A DNA stretch of 64,000 nt from Iodobacter fluviatilis. Lineage in GTDB: Bacteria > Pseudomonadota > Gammaproteobacteria > Burkholderiales > Chitinibacteraceae. Positions 1 to 8,728 of this stretch are shown here, in pieces (the first letter of the stretch is position 1; each line of letters begins with the position of its first letter). Location of the stretch: contig NZ_UGHR01000004.1 in NCBI RefSeq assembly GCF_900451195.1, positions 248,001 through 312,000 on the forward strand, in the 5' to 3' direction. The translations under genes were made by a program, and so were the position numbers. Under the pieces are notes generated by a model. It saw nothing but the letters and a program-made list of their open reading frames with translations, did no database searches and had not been told where the DNA came from.

Positions 1-97
1 AAACCGGCATAAGCCCATGCGAAGGAAAAAATTCTGGAGCCCAGCCTTTATTGCCAGTGCTCTGTGGACACTCTGGCTTGCTCCCGTATGCCCTGAT

Positions 98-823
98 TTA
101 TTCTTGCCACCAGATGTCGGTTGCAAATAAATAGCCTTTATGACGGATGGTTTTGATTTTGCGCGGCTCGTTAGGATCGTCGTCCAGTTTTTTACGCAAA
201 CGGGAAATGGCAACATCGATACTTCTGTCCATGCCATCGTATTCAATCCCGCGTAATACTTTTAATAAGTGATCGCGCGACAAAATATCACCTGCCTGGC
301 TGGCTAAAGCCCAGAGCAAGTCAAAATCACCTGTCGATAAGCCCAGCGCTTCGCCGCGGTAGCTGGCGGTGCGGTTACGCAGATCAACTAAAAGCTGGCC
401 AAAATTTAGCGTGGAGCGGTCAGGTGCAGGTGCCGCACTCGATACGATAGGCGTGCCGCCTGCAGTTTTACGCAGGTGAGCACGAATTCGGGCAAGCAAT
501 ACCGAAGGGGGGGTGGTTTTAACCACATAATCAGTTGCGCCAATTTCAAAGCCCAGAATCTGGTTCATATCGCTATTTAGCGAGGTGAGCAAAATGACTG
601 GCCCTGTCCAGAATTCGCGTAATTCCCGGCATAGGGTAAGCCCGTCTTTGCCGGGCAGCATAATATCAAGCAAAACGAGTGAAGGCGGGTTATTGCGTAC
701 CGCTTCGATCAAGCCACTGCCATCGGGCAGGACTTCAATATTAAATTCAAACGAGCGTAAATAACTACCAACCAGTTCCGCCAGTTCAGCATCATCTTCA
801 ACAAAAAGAATGCGGTGATTCAT
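98..823 (-). CDS. rstA: RstA-type OmpR-family response regulator
   Basis: A 241-aa two-component response regulator with an N-terminal receiver domain (about residues 4-118) and a C-terminal OmpR/PhoB winged helix (about 138-236). The acidic pair is at residues 10-11 and the phospho-acceptor Asp is Asp53 in LVLLDIMLPG. The receiver ends in DYVVKTTPPSVLLARIR; the unusual KTTPP in place of the common KP, and the DNA-binding helix DRSIDVAISRLRKKL, both match my memory of E. coli RstA, so the family assignment is firm. The partner kinase (RstB type) would be expected just downstream on the same strand, beyond the left edge; bases 1-97 are too short to confirm it. The regulon is unknown here. Confidence 0.9.
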   Translation of the reverse strand: MNHRILFVEDDAELAELVGSYLRSFEFNIEVLPDGSGLIEAVRNNPPSLVLLDIMLPGKDGLTLCRELREFWTGPVILLTSLNSDMNQILGFEIGATDYVVKTTPPSVLLARIRAHLRKTAGGTPIVSSAAPAPDRSTLNFGQLLVDLRNRTASYRGEALGLSTGDFDLLWALASQAGDILSRDHLLKVLRGIEYDGMDRSIDVAISRLRKKLDDDPNEPRKIKTIRHKGYLFATDIWWQE

Positions 824-957
824 TTGAATATTCTCTGGAATGGGACAGTGGGCTAAATGATCTCAAGCAGTCTGGCTGGCTTGAGCAGGGTGAAGCAAGC
901 AAGAAATTGATTGCGTATCGCTGGAGACAGGGGCCGGCGATACGCTGTGTATACGCC

Positions 958-1517
<560 letters not shown>

Positions 1518-1916
1518 ATGGGACTTATCGATCAGTTGGCCGGACAGTTTTTGGGTGGAAAAGAATTACCGGAAGGCTTTGCACAATCGTTGTCAGGCCT
1601 TTTGGAGCAGCAGGGTGGTATTTCTGGTTTGTTAGAGAAGTTTCAGAGTGGTGGTTTATCTGAGTTAGTGCAGTCATGGGTGGGCACGGGTGAAAACTTA
1701 GCTGTGAGCAGCGAGCAAATTCAATCTGTGCTGGGCAGTGACGCAGTGGCGTCTGTTGCAGAAAAGCTGGGGATTGATCCGTCTGAAGCGGCGGGGAAAA
1801 TTTCTGAATATCTGCCTCAGCTGGTAGATAAGCTTACACCGAATGGTGAAGTACCCGAAGGCAATAATGTTCTGGCCGCTGGCCTTGATCTGCTGAAGGG
1901 CAAGTTATTTGGTTAA
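1518..1916 (+). CDS. YidB-like DUF937 protein
   Basis: A 132-aa cytoplasmic protein of the DUF937/YidB family. It begins MGLIDQLAGQFLGG, then has a Gly/Gln-rich stretch (QQGGISGLLEKFQSGG, about residues 31-46) and the family signature LVQSWVGTGENLAVSSEQIQ (about 50-69), followed by helices with LGIDPSEAAGKISEYLPQ and PNG near the end. The molecular function is not established. GGAG lies 9 bases upstream of the ATG. A strong hairpin terminator follows the stop, so it is a single-gene unit. Confidence 0.88.
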   Translation: MGLIDQLAGQFLGGKELPEGFAQSLSGLLEQQGGISGLLEKFQSGGLSELVQSWVGTGENLAVSSEQIQSVLGSDAVASVAEKLGIDPSEAAGKISEYLPQLVDKLTPNGEVPEGNNVLAAGLDLLKGKLFG

Positions 1917-1932
1917 GGATGGATTCGCCATC

Positions 1933-1958
1933 AAAAAAGCCCCGTTTGGGGCTTTTTT
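1933..1958. terminator. bidirectional intrinsic terminator
   Basis: Stem AAGCCCC/GGGGCTT with a GTTT-type loop, flanked by an A-run on the left and a T-run on the right, so it can work in both directions. It lies between the convergent yidB-like and FAD oxidoreductase genes. Confidence 0.9.
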
Positions 1959-1975
1959 GATGCATGGCGATTGTA

Positions 1976-3301
1976 TTAAGGCTGAATTAAATCGCTTAAA
2001 TGTCTGCCCATTCTGCGGCCTTCGCGAATCGCGTAATTGGTGCCCCGGTCTTCTGGATAGATTTGTGCCATCGAGGCTAAAAACAGCCCGCGTTTCGGGC
2101 TTTCGCAAGCGGGAATAAGCTGGCTGTAGTGTTTTTCAACCACGGGCTGTGCCCAGCGCGCATGCCAGACATGGTGGTTTTTTATCCATGCTTCCTTAAA
2201 TTCAGGGAACATGCGTTTTAAGTGCGGCAGTGCAAAGGCGAGCAGCTCATCATCGCTCATTAAATAAAGTGCGTCGGTATGCGGTAGGTATTTAGATAAA
2301 TACACAATATGCTTGCCGTTGTAATTTTTAGTGCTCTGGAAATTAGTGTGCTCAATCACGCCTACAAAGGGGAAGCTTGGGTCGTTTACATTCAGCCAGT
2401 AGGTATCTGATAGGGAGTGATCCAGCTCGAGTACAAGACAAACATTGGCCAGATAATTGATACGGCCTAGTTTGGCCAAATACTCCGGGCTGGCCCAGCT
2501 TTCAATCATATTGGCGAGCAGTGGCAAGGCCGGGGTGGAGATCACTCTGTCTGCCTGAATATCGCCATGGGCGGTTTTAATCAGCCAGCCACCGTTGTCC
2601 GGTGCAACTGAAATAACCGGGCTGAGGGTTTGAATTTTGCCGCCAAGTTGTTTGATTTTTGCGGCCAGTGCTTCAACCAGAGCAACAAAGCCGCCCTTAA
2701 AGTAGGCAAGCCGCTCTTCGCCGCCTTTACCCCGGCTGCTGCCGCGCAGTTTGAGCTTATTCCAGAACCAGACCGCTGAAATCTCATCGGCGACAGCACC
2801 AAATTTACCGCGCAATAATGGCTCCCAAACGATTTTATAAACGTTTTCCCCGCCTAATTCCCGCAGCCATTCTGCTGCCGTTTTGTGCTCAAGCTCCTGC
2901 CAGTTTTCTACCTTGCGTGCTTTTAAGGCGAGTAAGCCAAGGCGAATCCGGTCAGGAAAAGCGAGAGGTTTAAATTTAAGTAAATCCCATGGGGTGGACA
3001 GCTTGAAAAATTGATTGGCAAAATACATGCCGGTATTGCTGGGATTTGTTTTGACTTTATCGCAAAGATTTAGCTCTTTAATGAGCTGCATGACTTCCAG
3101 ATCATTGGTGAACCAGTGATGGTAAAAACGATCCAGTTTTTCTGATTGATCACCAATATCAAATGCGGCCGCTAGGCCGCCAATATCTGCTTCTGCTTCC
3201 AGAACAAGCACGCTCACGCCTGCTTTGCTGAGCTCATAAGCGGCAGCGAGCCCGGTAAAACCTGCGCCGATGATGGCAACTTGGGTGTGCTGGGTTGTCA
3301 T
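1976..3301 (-). CDS. NAD(P)/FAD-dependent amine-oxidase-fold oxidoreductase
   Basis: A 441-aa flavoprotein. The N-terminus holds a Rossmann FAD-binding motif (VAIIGAGFTGLAAAYELSKAG, about residues 8-28) followed by LEAEADIGGLAA, the usual second FAD loop of the protoporphyrinogen-oxidase/phytoene-desaturase/UDP-galactopyranose-mutase superfamily. The C-terminus has GLFLASMAQIYPEDRGTNYAIREG, the second flavin-contacting region. No membrane segment is evident. It is the last gene of a minus-strand operon with a DUF2298 membrane protein, a GT2 glycosyltransferase and a YbhN-like protein, so a lipid or sugar-lipid substrate is likely, but the substrate is inference. The shared terminator at 1933-1958 closes the operon. 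Confidence 0.85.
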   Translation of the reverse strand: MTTQHTQVAIIGAGFTGLAAAYELSKAGVSVLVLEAEADIGGLAAAFDIGDQSEKLDRFYHHWFTNDLEVMQLIKELNLCDKVKTNPSNTGMYFANQFFKLSTPWDLLKFKPLAFPDRIRLGLLALKARKVENWQELEHKTAAEWLRELGGENVYKIVWEPLLRGKFGAVADEISAVWFWNKLKLRGSSRGKGGEERLAYFKGGFVALVEALAAKIKQLGGKIQTLSPVISVAPDNGGWLIKTAHGDIQADRVISTPALPLLANMIESWASPEYLAKLGRINYLANVCLVLELDHSLSDTYWLNVNDPSFPFVGVIEHTNFQSTKNYNGKHIVYLSKYLPHTDALYLMSDDELLAFALPHLKRMFPEFKEAWIKNHHVWHARWAQPVVEKHYSQLIPACESPKRGLFLASMAQIYPEDRGTNYAIREGRRMGRHLSDLIQP

Positions 3302-3398
3302 TTATTTCTCCGGGAAGGCAGATTGTTTTTTATCACTGAAAGACAAAAGAGGGCGATCATTTCTGATTGAGTCAATTCATCAGCCATGGAGTGTTCCT

Positions 3399-4358
3399 TC
3401 ATGGTTTCTTCCGCGAAATTAAGAGCCAAATCCCGCCTGCCAAGGTAGGAGGGAGCCAGATCAGTAAGTGGGCGATAAGGGCAAAGGCGGCGGCAGATAG
3501 GCCGTCATTGTTTGTGAGTTTCATTGCAAGAATGGCAAAGTAATCAAAAGTGCCCACATAGCCGGGGGTGCTGGGGATTAATGTGGCCAGTGTAGCCAGT
3601 GGCAGGGCAAACCATGCGCCTGCACTATTGATGATCCCTGGCACACTTTGGGCTACGCACCACAAAGTCAGCCCTTCTAAGCCCCATACAATCAGGCTGA
3701 CGGCGATCAGCGGCAAAATGCGTTTCCCACCAAGGGCAGCCAGCAGTTTGATGGCGTCTGCTGCTTCATCGGCCAGATGATTGCCACTACTGGGTGCCAG
3801 TTTATGAATGAGGCGCAGGCAGGCATCAATAAGAATCTGTAAGAAGCGTGGAAAGGCCAGTAATACAAAAATGAGCAGGGCGATAAGCGCAGCCCCTCCC
3901 GCTCCAATTTTTCCAAAGGTGGGCAGGCTGTGTATATCAAAAGCCCATAAGCCAAGCGCCAGAAACAGCAGTAGGCTGGCTAAATCGAGCAGTCTTTCTA
4001 CAAAGATAGATGCGAGTACCTGGCCTGGGCCTGTGCCCAGCTCCTTGTTAAATGCAAAAGTACGCGCTAGATCTCCGGCACGAAAAGGTAAAATATTATT
4101 AAGTGCTAGGCTGCTTAAGAAGGGCTGCAGGCAGGCGCGTGGTGTGGCTTTGGGGCTGTTGGCCCGCAACATGCTGCTCCAGCGGGCTGCACGGCCAGCC
4201 AGCCCGAGCGAAAACACGATTAAGCCTGCCAGCAGCCAGAGCGGGTTGCTGCTTTTCATGGCCGCAATCAGCTGAATGCCGTCGGTTTTCTGAAAAATAA
4301 GCCCAATTAAAACAATGGCAACGATAAGTCCAATAATGGTGCGGATATGGCGTTTCAT
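3399..4358 (-). CDS. YbhN/lysylphosphatidylglycerol-synthase-like transmembrane protein
   Basis: A 319-aa polytopic membrane protein (about eight hydrophobic segments) of the flippase-like UPF0104 family (MprF N-terminal domain type). Family features seen are FSLGLAGRAARWSSML, FLSSLALNNILPFRAGDLARTFA and VERLLDLASLL in the first half, and LIPSTPGYVGTFDYFA near residue 270. Members of this fold are thought to move lipids or lipid-linked sugars across the inner membrane. It lies between the GT2 glycosyltransferase gene and the FAD oxidoreductase gene on the same strand. Translocation of the product of those enzymes is an inference from context. Confidence 0.87.
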   Translation of the reverse strand: MKRHIRTIIGLIVAIVLIGLIFQKTDGIQLIAAMKSSNPLWLLAGLIVFSLGLAGRAARWSSMLRANSPKATPRACLQPFLSSLALNNILPFRAGDLARTFAFNKELGTGPGQVLASIFVERLLDLASLLLFLALGLWAFDIHSLPTFGKIGAGGAALIALLIFVLLAFPRFLQILIDACLRLIHKLAPSSGNHLADEAADAIKLLAALGGKRILPLIAVSLIVWGLEGLTLWCVAQSVPGIINSAGAWFALPLATLATLIPSTPGYVGTFDYFAILAMKLTNNDGLSAAAFALIAHLLIWLPPTLAGGIWLLISRKKP

Positions 4359-4419
4359 AAAGATTCTTTAAAAGAGGCGGCTGCAATCCGCCATGAGCTG
4401 CTTATGGCAGTTCAATGGA

Positions 4420-5391
4420 TTATTTTCTATCGGTCACGGGGCTGCGTGAAAAAGTGATCTCATCGCTAAAGCCACAATATTCCTGCACAACATAGAGTGG
4501 TCTTTGCTTGGATTCTGTATAGATGCGGCCAATGTACTCGCCTAAAATGCCGACGCAAATCAGTTGAACACCCCCTAGGAACAGCACTGCAATCATTAGG
4601 GCCGTCCAGCCTTCTACCCAGATATTGGTAAAGATGCGTAAAAAGAGGGCATAAAAAATACCGATCAAGGCTAGGAAAGAAGCCCCCATGCCCATCGCCA
4701 TCGCTAGCTGCAAAGGTTTGGCAGAGAAAGACATAATGCCATCGCTGGCAAAGCGGATCATTTTAGACAGCGGGTATTTACTTTCCCCGGCAAAGCGCTT
4801 GGCGCGCTGATAAGGCAGCGCAATTTGTTTAAAACCCGCCCAGCTCACCATGCCCCGCACAAAGCGATCACGCTCGGGCATGGCTTTGAGTGTGCTGACA
4901 ACGGCACGGCTCATTAGCCTGAAATCACCCGTATCCAAGGGGATAGGCACATCAGATAGGCGATTAAGCAGGCGGTAAAAACCTTTGGCGGTAGTGCGTT
5001 TAAATGCCGATTCACCTGGCCTGTCGGTGCGCGTACCGTAAACTACATCGTAGCCCGCCCGCCATTTTTCTAACATGCCGTGGATGGCTTCGGGCGGGTC
5101 TTGCAGATCGGCATCGATCAGTACAACGGCGTCACCTCGGGCAGCATCGATACCGGCGGTGACCGCAATCTGGTGGCCAAAATTACGTGAAAAGCCAATC
5201 AGGCGAATACGGTTATCGTGGGTAGCGTGCTGTTTTAATATGCTGCGTGTGGCATCTTTGCTGCCATCATCGACAAAAATAAACTCTGTATCCAGATCAT
5301 GAACTTCTCTGCTGAAGGCGCTCAGGCGCTTGAGTGTTTCAGCAATGACCGCTTCTTCGTTATAACAGGGCACGACAATCGACAGCAGCAT
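4420..5391 (-). CDS. GtrB/ArnC-like family 2 glycosyltransferase
   Basis: A 323-aa polyprenyl-phosphate glycosyltransferase. The GT-A domain (about residues 1-225) shows IVVPCYNEEAVI, FVDDGSKDAT and the metal-binding LIDADLQDPPE, and then two C-terminal membrane segments (about 228-290) end in GEYIGRIYTESKQRPLY, the classic GtrB/DPM1 tail. Such enzymes transfer a sugar from a nucleotide donor to undecaprenyl phosphate on the inner face of the membrane. Upstream lies a DUF2298 protein, a putative GT-C type membrane enzyme that could use the resulting lipid-linked sugar. The sugar cannot be told from sequence. Confidence 0.92.
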   Translation of the reverse strand: MLLSIVVPCYNEEAVIAETLKRLSAFSREVHDLDTEFIFVDDGSKDATRSILKQHATHDNRIRLIGFSRNFGHQIAVTAGIDAARGDAVVLIDADLQDPPEAIHGMLEKWRAGYDVVYGTRTDRPGESAFKRTTAKGFYRLLNRLSDVPIPLDTGDFRLMSRAVVSTLKAMPERDRFVRGMVSWAGFKQIALPYQRAKRFAGESKYPLSKMIRFASDGIMSFSAKPLQLAMAMGMGASFLALIGIFYALFLRIFTNIWVEGWTALMIAVLFLGGVQLICVGILGEYIGRIYTESKQRPLYVVQEYCGFSDEITFSRSPVTDRK

Positions 5392-5436
5392 CTCGTCATC
5401 CTCGGTGATATGGGCCGTGCTGATGCCGGCTCATTA

Positions 5437-7455
5437 TTATTTTTGTCGTTTAATCCAAAGCCCCATGCGGGTATCGGGCGTGTCTAGGAAGGGGTGCCAG
5501 TCGTACCCGGGGCTAATTGCGGCATTGATTGTTTGCCATGCGGGCGACGTGCTTTCAGGCCTGCCCCAAACGACATATTTAACTTTGTTTTGTTGCAACC
5601 AAGCGAGCGGGTTATTTTGCGCTCCAGCGTAGAAGTCTTTGATTTGCTGATTGAGCAGCCAGACTTCCTGAGGTGCTCCATGCCACAGGCTGACGTGATT
5701 GGGCCAGCCAAGCAAAGAAGGCTGTTGGGAATAAAGCGAGTAGAGTGTTTGATTGGTGTAAGCATCACCTAGCCAGTTTTCCAGCACAATGCCCTTGGAG
5801 GACTGACTAAGATAGCGGATGGTGTCTTTGACTGGCGCGTCATTGCTAAACCATTGTGTACCAGCCAGTTTGCCCATATCACCCTTGGGTGTATGCCAGA
5901 TATATTGCGCGGTATTGATGGCATAGCTGCAAGTAAGCAGCAAAACGCCCGTCGCGGTGTTGCGTACCCAGCGCTTGCCTGATCCTAATGCCATCGCACC
6001 TGTTGCCAGTAGCGCGCCACTCCACATCCAGCCCCACCATTTCATGGTGGTATTGGTACGCTCAAATTTACCCACGCTGGGGTCGTCTACAAAAATAAAT
6101 TCACCCAAGAGCAGCATGATGGCAAAGGCGGTGACCAGAGTGATGGCCAGCGGGCGCTGGCGCTTTTCGGTGAGGGCCAGCGCAAACAGTGCAAACAGGG
6201 GCCAGAGCAGCAGAATAAACTGGGCCAGTGGGGTATGGTCTATGGAGTGCACTAGGCGGATAGGTGTGCCGATGGCTTGGCTGGCAAAGCCAGCAAGAAA
6301 AGGATAAATCAGCAGAAATCCAAGTGTGCCGCCTGCAAAAATGGCACCCCAGTCAGGTGGATTTTTGCAGTAATGCCGCCAGCCTGCCCAGGTAAACAGC
6401 AGTACCGCTAGCATGGGGGTGATCCATGTATTGGTGATCAGCATGACTGGCAACGTGAGTGCCAGCAGGCCTTGGGCAAAGCGCTTGTACAGTATTTCGT
6501 CAGGCTGATCGCGGTGTCTTTGCTCCAGCCATGCGATCAGTGCCAGCGCTAGAAACAGCAGAAAGAAGCCTCCAAGTGGTGGATGGTAATCGCCCAAGAA
6601 AAACTGATAGCCAAAGTTTTCCAGCGGCAAATCACGAGCTTCAAAATCAGCAGTGGGTTTGGTTTCCGGGGTCAGCAAGGGGAAAAGTTGTCGGCCCAAA
6701 TCAGTATTGATCCGCGCATCATAGCTGCCAATAAAACGCGCACTGGCCCACATTTGATCGTTGGCCTGCCAGCTCATTGGGGTGTCGCTGGCGGGGGTCA
6801 CAAATAAATTTAAAAACGGTGAAACACCGGTTCCGCCCAAGGCAAGGGCGATTATTAATACCAGACGATGTATGTGGCCTGAAACAAAGCGGGTGGTGAA
6901 TTCCCATGCAAGGCTGAGGCCCAGTGCCATTAATAGTGCAAAGGAGATGTTATAGGCAAAACCAATCTCCCAGCCAAACAGCCGTCCCATGAGGGCCGCA
7001 CCGTAGTGTTGAAACGCATAGTAGAAATCAAAGCGATGGCCGGCAAACCAATGATCGGGCGGCGGTAATACGCTGCCCGAATAATAATTGGCCATAAAAT
7101 ACAGATCAGTGACCCGCTCGGATGTTGGATAAATCGCAGGGAATATAAATTTCCAAATTAGCCCATAGGCGAGGGCCAATAGAAAGGCGATTTCGGCGGC
7201 TTTAAAACGGCTGCTTCGTGCCTCTTGTTTAAACAGATAAAGAGACGCCGCGGCTAATATTGCCGTGATGGGCCAGACGCCATTGAGATTACCTAGGCCA
7301 ATAAAATGCTCAATAAAAAACAGTATGAGCGTAATCAACAGCACACCCGCTGCTCTGGCTATTGCATAGGGCAGCCAGCGGCCCAGCACCAAGGTGAGGC
7401 CAGCCAGATGCAGCCACAGCAAGGCAAGGCTTGCGGTGAGGTGAATCATCGTCAT
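5437..7455 (-). CDS. DUF2298 (YYY-domain) multi-spanning membrane protein
   Basis: A 672-aa integral membrane protein with roughly a dozen hydrophobic segments. The signature stretch PPPDHWFAGHRFDFYYAFQH (about residues 129-148), followed by YGAALMGRLFGW, matches the DUF2298/YYY domain best known from archaea and Chloroflexi and placed among GT-C-like membrane enzymes. The last ~150 residues are a periplasmic-looking domain (LENWLGDAYTNQTLYSLYSQ, KVKYVVWGRPE). I start it at the complement of 7455, which has AAGGG about 10 bases upstream. The longer frame to 7533 would be translated from a non-coding repeat element (7481-7643). It heads the operon with GT2, YbhN-like and FAD oxidoreductase genes. 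Function is unknown; a membrane glycosyltransferase role is inference. Confidence 0.82.
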   Translation of the reverse strand: MTMIHLTASLALLWLHLAGLTLVLGRWLPYAIARAAGVLLITLILFFIEHFIGLGNLNGVWPITAILAAASLYLFKQEARSSRFKAAEIAFLLALAYGLIWKFIFPAIYPTSERVTDLYFMANYYSGSVLPPPDHWFAGHRFDFYYAFQHYGAALMGRLFGWEIGFAYNISFALLMALGLSLAWEFTTRFVSGHIHRLVLIIALALGGTGVSPFLNLFVTPASDTPMSWQANDQMWASARFIGSYDARINTDLGRQLFPLLTPETKPTADFEARDLPLENFGYQFFLGDYHPPLGGFFLLFLALALIAWLEQRHRDQPDEILYKRFAQGLLALTLPVMLITNTWITPMLAVLLFTWAGWRHYCKNPPDWGAIFAGGTLGFLLIYPFLAGFASQAIGTPIRLVHSIDHTPLAQFILLLWPLFALFALALTEKRQRPLAITLVTAFAIMLLLGEFIFVDDPSVGKFERTNTTMKWWGWMWSGALLATGAMALGSGKRWVRNTATGVLLLTCSYAINTAQYIWHTPKGDMGKLAGTQWFSNDAPVKDTIRYLSQSSKGIVLENWLGDAYTNQTLYSLYSQQPSLLGWPNHVSLWHGAPQEVWLLNQQIKDFYAGAQNNPLAWLQQNKVKYVVWGRPESTSPAWQTINAAISPGYDWHPFLDTPDTRMGLWIKRQK

Positions 7456-7480
7456 TTGTGAGCATCCCTTCTTTTTATCT

Positions 7481-7643
7481 AGCAGCCTGTCGGACCTAAG
7501 CTGTCCTACTGCGTAAACGCCGGACTTGGCCATATTTCGATAGTTTTTTCGTTAAATAGCCCGCTATTTGCCTCAAAAACTATCAAAATCTGTCTCAAGC
7601 CGGACATTTCCTCGTTACGGACGCTTAAGTCCGACAAGCAGCT
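7481..7643. repeat. MITE-like inverted-repeat element, copy 1
   Basis: A 163-bp non-coding element. Its ends are inverted repeats: the left end at 7481-7501 matches the reverse complement of the right end at 7623-7643 at 18 of 21 positions (core TGTCGGAC...TTAAGC). Inside is a second hairpin, GATAGTTTTT/AAAAACTATC, around AAATAGC-CC-GCTATTT. A diverged copy in the opposite orientation lies at 47228-47388, sharing the ends, a central hairpin and the inner motif AAATATGG. It contains no gene and sits just upstream of the DUF2298 operon. Confidence 0.75.
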
Positions 7644-7816
7644 GGGCGATGAGCGCGTGAGCCTCGTTTTTATCCTATTTCTGCATTAATTACAAATGGC
7701 GATTGTCATTTTTTATTGATGTTGATTGCATATATTCATCCGGCTTTCGTTTTCTTGTAATAATTTTAATGGGGCAATTGCTTGGATGGTCATTTTTTAT
7801 TACAGATCATCCTCTT

Positions 7817-8611
7817 TTAAGATTTAGTCAAAGGGGATTGCTGTTGCCGGTAGCGTTCCGGAGAAAAACCAATTAATTGTTTAAACATGGCAATAAAAGC
7901 CGATGGCGTGCTATAGCCCAGCTGCCATGCAATATCCTGAATTGTTTTCCCTTCTTTTAACCATGCCAGTGCATGTAATACACGAATGCGATTGCGGCAC
8001 TGGCCAAAACTCATTCCCAGCTCGCTTTGAAAACGCCGGGCCAGCGTGCGCTCGGTACTGTGCACTTCGCTGGCCCAGCTGCTTAAGCTGCGGGCATCGT
8101 CAGGCCCGGCTTGCAGCGCTTTTAAAATAGGGGAGATCAGCGTGTCGCTGCTACTGGGTAAGAAGTTTGGCGCACTTTTACACTGGCTTAACCGGGTAAT
8201 CAGCAGCTCTGCCTGATTCTGATCGCTTTGATCCTGCATATGGCCAAGCTGTCGCTGACCAAAGTCGCTGATTAAAGCACCGATGAGCGGTGTGCTGGTC
8301 AGTAGGCAGGCTTCCTTTGGCAGCAGCTGGGCTAAGTGGTCTGAAACATAGATGGATGTGTAATTGAGCGCCTGGCGTACATAGGCAGAATGCGGAATAT
8401 CTGCAGGTACCCAGATCAAGTAATTAGCGGGTGCGATCAGGTGCTGTTGTTCCAACTCAAGATCCATAATTCCAAGGCTAATCCAGCTTAGCTGGCCCCA
8501 TGGGTGCTGATGAATACTATATTGGGTGTCAGCCTGCATCTGCTGATAGCGTAAATACAGCGGATTGGGGGCTGGAAGGGCTAAGTCGGCAGCAAAATAG
8601 GCGTTGGTCAT
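7817..8611 (-). CDS. AraC-family transcriptional regulator with cupin sensor domain
   Basis: A 264-aa regulator. The N-terminal half is an AraC-binding cupin (HQHPWGQLSWISLG at about residues 35-48, WVPADIPHSAYV at about 67-78). The C-terminal half holds two helix-turn-helix motifs (AREVHSTERTLARRF-like region and IQDIAWQLGYSTPSAFIAMF, ending in the AraC hallmark FKQLIGFSPERYR). Such cupin/AraC proteins usually control an adjacent exporter. The EamA gene is divergent, and direct repeats of TTGTCTGTTT lie between them, which makes it the likely local target. The ligand is unknown. Confidence 0.9.
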   Translation of the reverse strand: MTNAYFAADLALPAPNPLYLRYQQMQADTQYSIHQHPWGQLSWISLGIMDLELEQQHLIAPANYLIWVPADIPHSAYVRQALNYTSIYVSDHLAQLLPKEACLLTSTPLIGALISDFGQRQLGHMQDQSDQNQAELLITRLSQCKSAPNFLPSSSDTLISPILKALQAGPDDARSLSSWASEVHSTERTLARRFQSELGMSFGQCRNRIRVLHALAWLKEGKTIQDIAWQLGYSTPSAFIAMFKQLIGFSPERYRQQQSPLTKS

Positions 8612-8695
8612 GGTCTGTTTACTTTAACTTGTCTGTTTCTGAATATAAATTGTCTGTTTTGGCGTACTTGCATTAAAAAAGACAAGCTTATACTA
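8612..8695. promoter_or_regulatory. AraC/EamA divergent control region with repeated half-sites
   Basis: TTGTCTGTTT occurs at 8629-8638 and again at 8650-8659, exactly 21 bp (two helical turns) apart. A related GGTCTGTTT lies at 8612-8620 and an inverted partial copy AAAAAGACAA at 8676-8685. A sigma70-like promoter reading toward the EamA gene is visible as TTGCAT (8668-8673) and TATACT (8689-8694) with a 15-bp spacer. The arrangement fits AraC-type operator half-sites; binding is inferred. Confidence 0.55.
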
Positions 8696-8728
8696 GTGGC
8701 AATTTATTCATTCAGAAAGATAAGCTTG

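Noticed and set aside
1..97. Start of a sensor kinase gene downstream of rstA
   Set aside because: A partner kinase is expected, but fewer than 100 bases are available and no start or domain can be defended.
98..823. KTTPP in place of the usual Lys-Pro in the response regulator looked like a lost key residue
   Set aside because: E. coli RstA has the same KTTPP sequence from memory, so it is a family trait.
7456..7533. 26-residue N-terminal extension of the DUF2298 protein
   Set aside because: It would be translated from the inverted-repeat element and lacks a ribosome-binding site. The start at 7455 has AAGGG upstream.
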